64,000 bases of DNA from Neolewinella agarilytica (GTDB lineage Bacteria > Bacteroidota > Bacteroidia > Chitinophagales > Saprospiraceae): the NCBI RefSeq assembly GCF_900110645.1, contig NZ_FOFB01000020.1, positions 1 through 64,000 of the forward strand. The letters are read 5' to 3'. This document shows positions 35,346 through 42,716 of this stretch, piece by piece. How positions within the stretch are numbered: the first letter of the stretch is position 1; the number at the start of each line of letters is the position of its first letter. Position numbers and translations under genes: made by a program. Below the pieces are notes generated by a model, which saw nothing but the letters and a program-made list of their open reading frames with translations, ran no database searches and was not told where the DNA came from.

Positions 35346-36749
35346 CTACTTCTCCGCCGAAGCCCGGGCACCTCCTACGGTAAGCTTCCGGCTGTCATTG
35401 AGCCAGTTCTTCACCGCCGGACAGCCCTGGTAGCGCTTATCGATCATGATGAAGGTTTCTCCGATGGTTTTCTCAATCCAGTCGCTCAGGAATTGTTGTT
35501 GCTTGGCCTGCTTGGTGGCTTCCTGAATCTTTGCGTAATCCTGGCTCAGAGAAGCCCGGTGCGGGGAAGACCGGGACTGAAGCTGGACGACCCGAAGCAT
35601 CTTTTCTCCGCGTGGGTCATTGTACTCCATCACTTCGCTTACGTCACCGATCTCCATCTCGTCAATGGTGAAGTATATGTCCGGATCCAGGTCACCGATC
35701 TCGAAGAACGTATTACCGCTGGCGGGGTTGGTCATCCGGCCATCGTTGTTGTAGCTCTGTACTTTATCAGTGCCGTAGCGCTTAACGGCAAAGCTGAAAC
35801 TAAAGGAATCTACCCGGACAAGGTTGGCGATACTGTCCAGGAACTGCCTGGATTCTTCTACATCTTCATCCGTGATTTCCGGGCGAATCAGTATGTGCGA
35901 CACCCGAATGGTGTTTCCCCGGCGCTCCTGCAATTTGATGAGGTGGTAGCCAAACTCTGACTCCACAACGCCGCTCATCTCTCCGGGGTCCAGGTTGTAA
36001 GCAGCGGCCTCGAATTCAGGGACAAACTTGCCCCGCTTCGTCCAGCCCAGGTCTCCACCTCCCCTTGCGGAGCCGTCCTGGCTGTATTTCTGGGCTGCTT
36101 CTTCAAAGGTGAGGCTACCTGCGGTAATTCGCTCCTGAATCTCTTCCAGCCGGGCAACGGTCAGCTCCCGGGTGTCTTCGTTGGCCTCCGGTTTAACCGC
36201 TATTTCCCCAACTTCTACTTCTGCATTGAAGTAGGGGAGACTGTCTCTGGGGATCTTGGCAAAGAAATCTTTGATCTCCGCCGGTGTTACTTTCACTTGC
36301 TGGATAATACTGCCGCGCATCCGCTCCACACTGATCTGCTCCCGCAGATCTTCCCGAAACTGCTCTTTGGTGGCCGTAATGCTTTGGCCGTAGTAGTCTT
36401 CGAATTGCTCGATGCTCCCCCCCATATAACCGAGGATGCGGTCAATACGGGCGTTGAGCTGGCTCTCGACCTCGCCGTCGCTTACCTCGATACTATCAAG
36501 TTTAGATTTGTTGAACAGTAGCTTGCCCACCAGAATCTGGTCTAATAGCTGACACCGTGCCTCGGGCGGCAGTGGCGTATTGCTCTGACCGGCAGCTTGT
36601 GCAAACTGCTCTTCGAGCTGGGAGAGGAGGATGAACTCTCCGCCAACCCGGGCGATGACCTGGTCAATGACCGCGGGCTGACTCTGGGCGGCCAGAGAAG
36701 AACTTGCCAGAACAAAAAACAGGGCCAGTACGGAATAAATCGTTTTCAT
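35346..36749 (-). CDS. surA: SurA-like periplasmic peptidyl-prolyl isomerase/chaperone
   Basis: From the ATG at 36749 (MKTIYSVLALF) the product is 467 aa with a signal peptide ending near SLAAQ. It has a SurA N-terminal helical domain (about 25-160: VIDQVIARVGGEFILLSQLEEQ) and two PpiC-type rotamase regions (about 170-275 and 280-385). The first carries the conserved SQDGSARGGGDLGW and FGYHLIKLQER. It should fold outer-membrane proteins in the periplasm. It is the third gene of a three-gene PPIase run (39584 to 35346). Confidence 0.9.
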   Translation of the reverse strand: MKTIYSVLALFFVLASSSLAAQSQPAVIDQVIARVGGEFILLSQLEEQFAQAAGQSNTPLPPEARCQLLDQILVGKLLFNKSKLDSIEVSDGEVESQLNARIDRILGYMGGSIEQFEDYYGQSITATKEQFREDLREQISVERMRGSIIQQVKVTPAEIKDFFAKIPRDSLPYFNAEVEVGEIAVKPEANEDTRELTVARLEEIQERITAGSLTFEEAAQKYSQDGSARGGGDLGWTKRGKFVPEFEAAAYNLDPGEMSGVVESEFGYHLIKLQERRGNTIRVSHILIRPEITDEDVEESRQFLDSIANLVRVDSFSFSFAVKRYGTDKVQSYNNDGRMTNPASGNTFFEIGDLDPDIYFTIDEMEIGDVSEVMEYNDPRGEKMLRVVQLQSRSSPHRASLSQDYAKIQEATKQAKQQQFLSDWIEKTIGETFIMIDKRYQGCPAVKNWLNDSRKLTVGGARASAEK

Positions 36750-36759
36750 GGTAGAGGTT

Positions 36760-37617
36760 TTACCGGTTGGTAAAGGTTTCAATATTGTTGCGCCGTAGTT
36801 CACGGTCGAAAATTTCTTCGCGGGCTTCGTCGAGTAATTCCCGCTTGCGGTTGTGGAGGATGACCTTGCGGGCCTGATCCTCTACGTAACTGAGTGGGGC
36901 AATCTCCAGCCGGGGCTTCACCTCCAGGAGGCGAAAGTAATACCGGAAACCACCTTCCTGCAGGCTAAACTCCCGCTTAGCGTTTACATTGTTAGCCGTC
37001 AGAGTGCCTTCAGGAAGTTGAGCGGCAATATCATCCAGGCTATACCAGGCTTCGGGCTGCAGCAAGGACACTTCCGCGAAGCGCTCGCAGTAGTTCTCCA
37101 GGGCCATGGTGTCGGTAATTTTACCATTGTTCCACAGCGTTTGCAGGCTTTCCTCGTCCTCCAGCGGGTAGGGGACGCGAATGAGTAAGCATCGAACGAT
37201 TGGCCGTTCCAGTTGGTACTGACCTTTATTCGACTCGTAATATGCCTCCAGTTGCTCTTTGCTTACCGTACTGTCAAGCCTCAGACTTACCAATACCTGC
37301 TCATAGTGGCTGCTGACCAGGCTGGAACGATAATCCCGGACCAGTCGATCAATGTTAAGGTCAGCCGGCAGGTTGCGTTCTGCTTCCCACTGGAGTACCG
37401 CATCACGAGACCAACGGTTGACGAAGGCCTGAATGATCAGTGTGCTATCCTCTGCAGTTGCATTAGCCGGGAACATGCCGTCCAGCTCAGAAAGAAGTAA
37501 CTCCTTCTGGTGCACTCTGGCAAGCACCCGGTCTCCTCCCGTAGATTCTTCTTCGGAACAAGCTGTCAACAACAGGAATGGCAGCCAAAACACGGCTACC
37601 CACTTTGGTATTCTCAA
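36760..37617 (-). CDS. SurA-N/PPIase-like lipoprotein, probably without catalytic domain
   Basis: This 285-aa lipoprotein (lipobox LLTAC, Cys20) resembles SurA-type N-terminal chaperone domains but shows no clear PpiC signature. The TTG start at 37617 is supported by a TTGA overlap with the preceding gene's stop (37616-37614). The C-terminal part (about 180-285) is helical and charged. It lies between two PpiC-domain genes and is likely a chaperone partner in outer-membrane assembly. Confidence 0.78.
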   Translation of the reverse strand: MRIPKWVAVFWLPFLLLTACSEEESTGGDRVLARVHQKELLLSELDGMFPANATAEDSTLIIQAFVNRWSRDAVLQWEAERNLPADLNIDRLVRDYRSSLVSSHYEQVLVSLRLDSTVSKEQLEAYYESNKGQYQLERPIVRCLLIRVPYPLEDEESLQTLWNNGKITDTMALENYCERFAEVSLLQPEAWYSLDDIAAQLPEGTLTANNVNAKREFSLQEGGFRYYFRLLEVKPRLEIAPLSYVEDQARKVILHNRKRELLDEAREEIFDRELRRNNIETFTNR

Positions 37618-39584
37618 GATTTAATCAGTTTAGAGAGTACTTTCTTGTTGACCTTGATGGGGAACTGCTGGCGAAGCATTTCGACCCACTCGCGTTCGAG
37701 TTTGTCCTGATAGTCCGCAATCACGTAGCCGCGGGCTTCCTTTAGTTCTTTATTGCGGGCAGGCAACAACTCCTCTACTTTATAGAAAGAAGCCATCCCG
37801 GCCTTTAGATCGTTTTTGATAACGGACCGGGCGCCTACCTGTGGCTTCGTTATCTGCAAGTCAGCTAAACGAGCCAACTCATACTTTTCCGTGCTGGCAT
37901 TGACATTGGCTCTGCCAAATTTGTCCAGTGTTTTGTCTACACCGTTTGTCGCAGCAAAAGCATACAACTCGTTAATGTCGATGTCCGACGCCGTTCTCAA
38001 CTCGTAGTGAGACACGGCGGCGCGTTTTTCCCACTGGTAATTTTTGGCGTTCTCGGCGAAGAAGGCTTTCAGCCCGGTCGTGTCCTGGCTGGCCTTATCC
38101 CATACTTCTATTTTGGTTGCTTCAAATAGCAGGATACCTTCACGGTATTCGCGCATCAGCGCGGCAAATTCGGGGTAATCCCGCTCCAGGCGACTTTCAG
38201 CGTAGGCCATCAGTTCGACGTCCACCCACTCTTCATACATGGCTTTGGCGACCGTGAAAGAGTTTCCGCTACGAGCCAGGCTGACCCGCTTACGGCTGTT
38301 CTTCCGGAGGTACTCTTGCAATGAGGATAGCATCACCTTATAGCCACCGTCCATCTCCAGTACCGCTTCATCCCTGGCAACACGGGCGGGCTTCCAACGG
38401 TAGTTAAGGAAGGTGGAATCTACCAGTGTAGCGGCGTAGCGCCCGAAGACAGCCGTGTTTTCTTTCGTGTTAGCGGAGTTACGGATATCGCGTAGCATCT
38501 GTTTTTTGGCGTCGGCATAACGACCATCAGCCTTTACTTTTTTCTCCAAAAGAGGGCGGACATCACTTAATGGTTGGTTTGCTTTCCGGGAAATTCGCTT
38601 AATGATGTGGAAGCCGGAACTGGTTTCGATGATGTCGCTTACCTGGCCATCTTCCGTAAGGCTGAAGGCCGCGTTTTCAAATGCGGGTTCGTAGCGGTTG
38701 ATTCCGAAGAAGCCCAGGTAACCATCGTTATTCTTAGTCTTACTGTCTTCGCTGTAAATCTTCGCTATTTTGCCAAAATCCTGGCCATCATCCAGCAATT
38801 TTTTAGCGCTCTGCAACTTGGTGGGAATCGCAACGGTGCCTTTAGCGTCCGCTGGTTTACGAGCAAAAAGGTGAGCAACTTCCATCTCTCCGCGCGCAGG
38901 TCGGCTACCTTCTTTAATGGCGAGGTGATAACCGGCATCCGTTCTGATGGGACCAATGACTTTCCCCTTTGGGGCCTGATACAGAGCTGCTTCCAGACGG
39001 TGCAGCCCCCGGGGGAAGGGGGCCGTGGCAAAGCCGATGCGGCCACCACGTGTTTTGCTGTATTTGTCGTCACTGTACTCGCTGGCGGCGGCAGCAAAGC
39101 CAGCAGCGTCGAGGCCTTTTTTCAGCTCCATCGCTCTCTTATAGAGCGCCAGGGTGTCTTCCGGCAGCGGGTTGCCCTTGAACTGGAAAAGGATGTGGCT
39201 GAAGTCAATGTCCGTTTGCTGGCGCTCGTAGAGGTCCGTAATCAACTTGTCGGTTACCTGATTATCGATCAGGTAGTTGTCGGCCAGCTGTTTGCGGTAT
39301 CCTTCCAGCTCGCGCTGCAGGGAGACGATCGTATCCAGACCCATTTCCCGGGCCCGGGCAACTTTGAGCTTGAACCGTTGGTACAGGTCGAGGTATTCCA
39401 TGACGCTCTCCTTGCTGAAGTCCGCTACGTCACCATTCGTTTTGGTGTAGATATAGCGGAACTCACCGACGGTTACGTCCTGGCCGTCAACGGTAAATAG
39501 AACGTCCGAATCCTGTTGAGCATTCAGGCCCGCGGTGAGAACCAGCAGGATAACAGGTAAAAGAAGGTGCTTTATGTAATTCAT
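37614..39584 (-). CDS. Periplasmic peptidyl-prolyl isomerase with two PpiC domains
   Basis: From the ATG at 39584 (MNYIKHLLLPV) the protein is 656 aa with a signal peptide (cleavage near GLNAQ). A SurA-like N-terminal helical part (about 25-120) precedes two parvulin domains. The first has YSDDKYSKTRGGRIGFA and GYHLAIKEGSR; the second has YSEDSKTKNNDGYLGFF and SGFHIIKRISR. The remaining C-terminal part (about 330-656) is unassigned and helical. It heads the three-gene run. The role, folding of exported proteins, is inferred from family. Confidence 0.88.
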   Translation of the reverse strand: MNYIKHLLLPVILLVLTAGLNAQQDSDVLFTVDGQDVTVGEFRYIYTKTNGDVADFSKESVMEYLDLYQRFKLKVARAREMGLDTIVSLQRELEGYRKQLADNYLIDNQVTDKLITDLYERQQTDIDFSHILFQFKGNPLPEDTLALYKRAMELKKGLDAAGFAAAASEYSDDKYSKTRGGRIGFATAPFPRGLHRLEAALYQAPKGKVIGPIRTDAGYHLAIKEGSRPARGEMEVAHLFARKPADAKGTVAIPTKLQSAKKLLDDGQDFGKIAKIYSEDSKTKNNDGYLGFFGINRYEPAFENAAFSLTEDGQVSDIIETSSGFHIIKRISRKANQPLSDVRPLLEKKVKADGRYADAKKQMLRDIRNSANTKENTAVFGRYAATLVDSTFLNYRWKPARVARDEAVLEMDGGYKVMLSSLQEYLRKNSRKRVSLARSGNSFTVAKAMYEEWVDVELMAYAESRLERDYPEFAALMREYREGILLFEATKIEVWDKASQDTTGLKAFFAENAKNYQWEKRAAVSHYELRTASDIDINELYAFAATNGVDKTLDKFGRANVNASTEKYELARLADLQITKPQVGARSVIKNDLKAGMASFYKVEELLPARNKELKEARGYVIADYQDKLEREWVEMLRQQFPIKVNKKVLSKLIKS

Positions 39585-39722
39585 ATGGTAGTATGATTCA
39601 TCCGAAAAAGCTCCGAAAGAGAGCGCAAAAGTAACCATTTTTCGGGGGAGCTTATTGTTGTTCCCATTAGCCGGATTTCAGATAGAGTAACCGAATGGCC
39701 GGCCAAATCGTTGTTTGGGGGT

Positions 39723-40370
39723 ATGACTGTCTTTATCTCACGATCTCTTTCTGCGCAAAGTCCGCTTGCTGCCTGGGCGGAAGCCGGGGGGCATAACCTG
39801 TTGGCTCATTCGCTGATTGACTTTCGGCCCGTTCCGTTTTCTCCGCCGGGGCAGGCAGATTGGTGGTTCTTTTACAGCTCCCGTGCGGTAGAGTTTGCCT
39901 TGCTGCAAGGTATCCCCGCAGTAAAACTGGCGGCCATGGGGCCGGGGACGGCTAAGACACTACAAAAGCTGGCGGGCCGGGTCGACTTTGTGGGGGCGGG
40001 TAAGCCTGAAGAAGTAGCGGAAGCTTTTGGCGAACGGGCTCGTGGGCAGCAAGTGTTTTTTCCGCGGGCGCGGCAATCCCGCAAAACGGTCCAGACACTG
40101 CTCGATGATCAGATAAGGGTGCTGGATGACATTTGTTACAATAATATCGCCGTGCCGCAGCAAACGCCCATTCTGGCGGAGGTATATATCTTCACCAGCC
40201 CGCTGAACGTCTCCGCTTATGTAGATCATCAGGCGCTCACCGCAGGTGCAGGGGTGATCGCCATCGGGCCCAGTACCGCTGCCGCACTGACCGTCCGGGG
40301 CGTAAACTGCCTTGTTGCCGCCAGCCCGGATGAAGAAGCAGTGGTGAGCGTGTTGAGGGCTTTACCTTGA
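39723..40370 (+). CDS. hemD: Uroporphyrinogen-III synthase
   Basis: From the ATG at 39723 (MTVFISRSLS) the protein is 215 aa, in the HemD range. The sequence shows the two-lobed HemD layout: an N-terminal ISRSL strand, WFFYSSRAVEFAL (about 47-59), MGPGTAKTL, and a second lobe with YIFTSPLNVSAY and AIGPSTAAALTVRGV. It closes the linear tetrapyrrole to uroporphyrinogen III in heme synthesis. Alternative TTG at 39711 adds four residues only. Confidence 0.82.
   Translation: MTVFISRSLSAQSPLAAWAEAGGHNLLAHSLIDFRPVPFSPPGQADWWFFYSSRAVEFALLQGIPAVKLAAMGPGTAKTLQKLAGRVDFVGAGKPEEVAEAFGERARGQQVFFPRARQSRKTVQTLLDDQIRVLDDICYNNIAVPQQTPILAEVYIFTSPLNVSAYVDHQALTAGAGVIAIGPSTAAALTVRGVNCLVAASPDEEAVVSVLRALP
40241..40250 (-). 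repeat. Dispersed 10-mer copy in hemD
   Basis: Exact copy, minus orientation, followed by gtgaGCGCC, at codons about 173-176 (LTAGAG). Confidence 0.75.
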
Positions 40371-40473
40371 TGGCCGCTTTGCGGCAATTGGGTTTCTCGC
40401 GAGCAAACTCCCCCTCCGCCGCAAAACCCAAACGCCCCCCCAACCGTTCTCCCATCACAAGACCCAAAACCAT

Positions 40474-41574
40474 ATGATCGGCTGGAGATTCAAAAACTAT
40501 TTACCCGGTGAAGGCGACGAAACCGACTTTGAGAAACTACTGAAGTTATTTCAGGAGCTACTCACGCACACCTCCGGTAACGTAGGTGAAGCCCTCCAGT
40601 GGCTCACCCAGCTGGATCGGCAGTATGAACTGACCAATGAGGACTACTCCATGGCTGAGTTCATCCAGGAGTTGATTGATAAAAACTTCATTCAGCCGGG
40701 GGACGGCCCCGGCAAGCCGCCTTACGTCCCAACCGCAAAAATGGAAGGGCAGCTACGTCAAAAAGCGCTCAAAGATCTCTTTGGTGACATCAAAAAAACC
40801 AAACGCGGCAACCACAGTACCCGCTATAGTGGCCGGGGAGACGAGCGGACCAGTGAGCGACGCCCCTTCGAGTTCGGAGACAGCCTCGACAAGTTAGCCG
40901 TGTCTGAGTCTTTGCGCAACGCGCAAATCAATCACGGCATCGGTGACTTTAAGCTCACCCATGATGACCTGGAAGTGTACGAGACCCACTACCAGGCCCA
41001 AATGTCTACCGTACTGATGATTGACATCAGCCACTCAATGATTCTCTACGGTGAAGACCGCATCACCCCCGCCAAGAAAACAGCCATGGCGCTGAGTGAG
41101 TACATCACCACGCGCTTCCCAAAGGATACGCTGGACATCATCGTCTTCGGTAACGATGCCTGGCCGGTAGAGATCAAGGATTTGCCCTACTTACAGGTCG
41201 GCCCTTATCACACCAATACGGTGGCAGGTCTTGAATTGGCGATGGACATTCTCCGCCGCCGCCGCAACCCGAATAAGCAGATCTTCATGATTACGGACGG
41301 GAAACCGACCTGTATTAAACGGGGTAACCGCTACATTAAGAATAGTGCCGGGCTTGACCGTACCATCGTCAATCGTACGCTCAACCTGGCCGGCCGGCTA
41401 CGTAAGCTGTCTATTCCCGTGACTACCTTCATGATTGCCCGCGACCCCTGGTTGGTGCAGTTCGTACAAACGTTTACGGAAACGAACGGCGGCAAAGCGT
41501 ATTACTCTGGCTTGCAGGGGCTGGGAGACTTCGTCTTCCGCGATTACAAGAGTAATAAAAACAAGCGTTCATGA
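40474..41574 (+). CDS. VWA-domain protein, probable partner of the ChlI-like ATPase
   Basis: The 366-aa cytosolic protein has a helical N-terminal part (1-170, with KTKRGNHSTRYSGRGDE) and a VWA domain. The MIDAS motif is D184-I-S-H-S188, and a later TDG (about 275) supplies the third acidic ligand. Such proteins pair with ChlI/MoxR ATPases, here likely the one at 23889-25370. The stop overlaps the next gene by ATGA (41571-41574), so the two are probably coupled. Confidence 0.85.
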   Translation: MIGWRFKNYLPGEGDETDFEKLLKLFQELLTHTSGNVGEALQWLTQLDRQYELTNEDYSMAEFIQELIDKNFIQPGDGPGKPPYVPTAKMEGQLRQKALKDLFGDIKKTKRGNHSTRYSGRGDERTSERRPFEFGDSLDKLAVSESLRNAQINHGIGDFKLTHDDLEVYETHYQAQMSTVLMIDISHSMILYGEDRITPAKKTAMALSEYITTRFPKDTLDIIVFGNDAWPVEIKDLPYLQVGPYHTNTVAGLELAMDILRRRRNPNKQIFMITDGKPTCIKRGNRYIKNSAGLDRTIVNRTLNLAGRLRKLSIPVTTFMIARDPWLVQFVQTFTETNGGKAYYSGLQGLGDFVFRDYKSNKNKRS

Positions 41575-42077
41575 ATGCCGCCGTCAGAACACTGCTCTTC
41601 TTGTCCCTCCTTTGCACCTGCGGCAGCGCCCAGGCCCAACGCGGGCAGATTGTCCCGCCATTTTTGCAAGAAACTACCGCCCCCGCTACGGTAGAAATGG
41701 AAGGTGAAACTTACGTACTACCCGATTTTTCCATTACTCCTGCCTTCGGTGGCGGTGGTGGAGAACTAATCAGCCAAACTCCGCTGGGCTACCTCGCTAC
41801 CCGCCGGACGAACACCGGTCTGCGCCTGGAACTTCGCCGTGTCCGGGATGTTTTTCGGGCCAGCGAATATTTTCGCTCCACCCCTAATCCACTGCTCGTT
41901 ACCGAGGGCCTGGGCCGTACGCCCAACGGACCCGTTTTTGATTTTACCCAAAGCGCTCCGCACCTGGCCTTTTTCTGCCGACTGGAGATCAATGAAAAGG
42001 CCGGTTTTGTGATTCCCGCAAAATTTCGGCTCGGCGCGCACCGATACTGGCAGGATAATTTGTTGAGGGAGAACTAG
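41571..42077 (+). CDS. Exported protein of unknown function, 168 aa
   Basis: A signal peptide (1-22, ending SAQAQ) leads into a Pro/Gly-rich N-terminal region and a domain with many Arg, Phe and Tyr. I do not recognise a family. The start is fixed by the ATGA overlap with the VWA gene. A dispersed 10-mer copy lies inside the signal-peptide coding region, encoding CTCG. Confidence 0.6.
   Translation: MNAAVRTLLFLSLLCTCGSAQAQRGQIVPPFLQETTAPATVEMEGETYVLPDFSITPAFGGGGGELISQTPLGYLATRRTNTGLRLELRRVRDVFRASEYFRSTPNPLLVTEGLGRTPNGPVFDFTQSAPHLAFFCRLEINEKAGFVIPAKFRLGAHRYWQDNLLREN
41613..41622 (+). repeat. Dispersed 10-mer copy in a signal-peptide region
   Basis: Exact copy followed by gcaGCGCCC, codons 15-18 of the exported protein at 41571. 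Confidence 0.75.
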
Positions 42078-42087
42078 AAATTCCTTT

Positions 42088-42107
42088 CCGCCGACTAAAA
42101 TCGGTGG
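42088..42107. repeat. Short GCCGACT-type palindrome upstream of a GNAT gene
   Basis: CCGCCGACTAAAATCGGTGG, nearly identical to 9793-9812, lies 22 nt before the start at 42130. Confidence 0.6.
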
Positions 42108-42129
42108 TACAAACGTAGATCACCTCACC

Positions 42130-42669
42130 ATGTCCGTTTCCCACCAATTGCGCACCACCCGTTTATTGCTTGCTCCTCTTCGTGTTGAAGACATTCCCAA
42201 AATCGTGGAATACGCCGGTAACGAAAACGTGTCGCGCTACACCCTGAACATTCCGCACCCTTACCAGGAGAAGGACGCCATCTACTGGCTCAATCTGGCT
42301 CATCAGGGTCGGGAATCCGGAGAGAAGTACATCTTTAGTATTCGGGACGGGGAAACAGAAGCGTTCATGGGAGGAATTGGCCTGCACGTGAATAAAGCCT
42401 TCTCTCATGCCGAGTTGGGGTACTGGATTGCCGAGCCTTTCTGGAATAAGGGCTTTGTCTCCGAAGCCGCAGCGGCTATCATTCGCTTCGGCTTTGAAGA
42501 GCTCGACCTTCGCAGAGTGGCCGCCCACTACGTTGCCGTCAATGGTGCTTCCGGTAAGGTAATGGCTAATGCCGGTATGCAGAAAGAGGGCGTTCTCCGG
42601 CAGCACATGTTCCGCAACGGAGCTTACCATGACGTGGTCTACTACGGTATTCTCCGGGAAGAGTTGTAG
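42130..42669 (+). CDS. GNAT acetyltransferase (RimJ/RimL-like)
   Basis: This 179-aa protein has the RimJ/RimL-type pattern: TTRLLLAPLRVEDIPKIVEYA at the N-terminus, GGIGLHV, AELGYWIAEPFWNKGFVSEAAAA (CoA-binding region), and VNGASGKVMANAGMQKEG with RHGxY-like end. It likely acetylates an N-terminal amine or a small molecule; the target is unknown. The stop codon lies inside the first arm of a 17-bp hairpin. Confidence 0.85.
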   Translation: MSVSHQLRTTRLLLAPLRVEDIPKIVEYAGNENVSRYTLNIPHPYQEKDAIYWLNLAHQGRESGEKYIFSIRDGETEAFMGGIGLHVNKAFSHAELGYWIAEPFWNKGFVSEAAAAIIRFGFEELDLRRVAAHYVAVNGASGKVMANAGMQKEGVLRQHMFRNGAYHDVVYYGILREEL

Positions 42670-42715
42670 CGCCGACTTCAGTCGGCGCATCCGTTACCTG
42701 AAGTCGGCGCTACAA
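42664..42715. terminator. Bidirectional hairpin between the GNAT gene and the T9SS protein gene
   Basis: Perfect 17-bp arms (42664-42680 with 42699-42715) around GCGCCGACTTCA. The stop codons of both convergent genes lie at its edges, which fits a shared terminator. The core shares GCCGACT with the palindromes at 9793 and 42088. Confidence 0.65.
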
Positions 42716-42716
42716 C

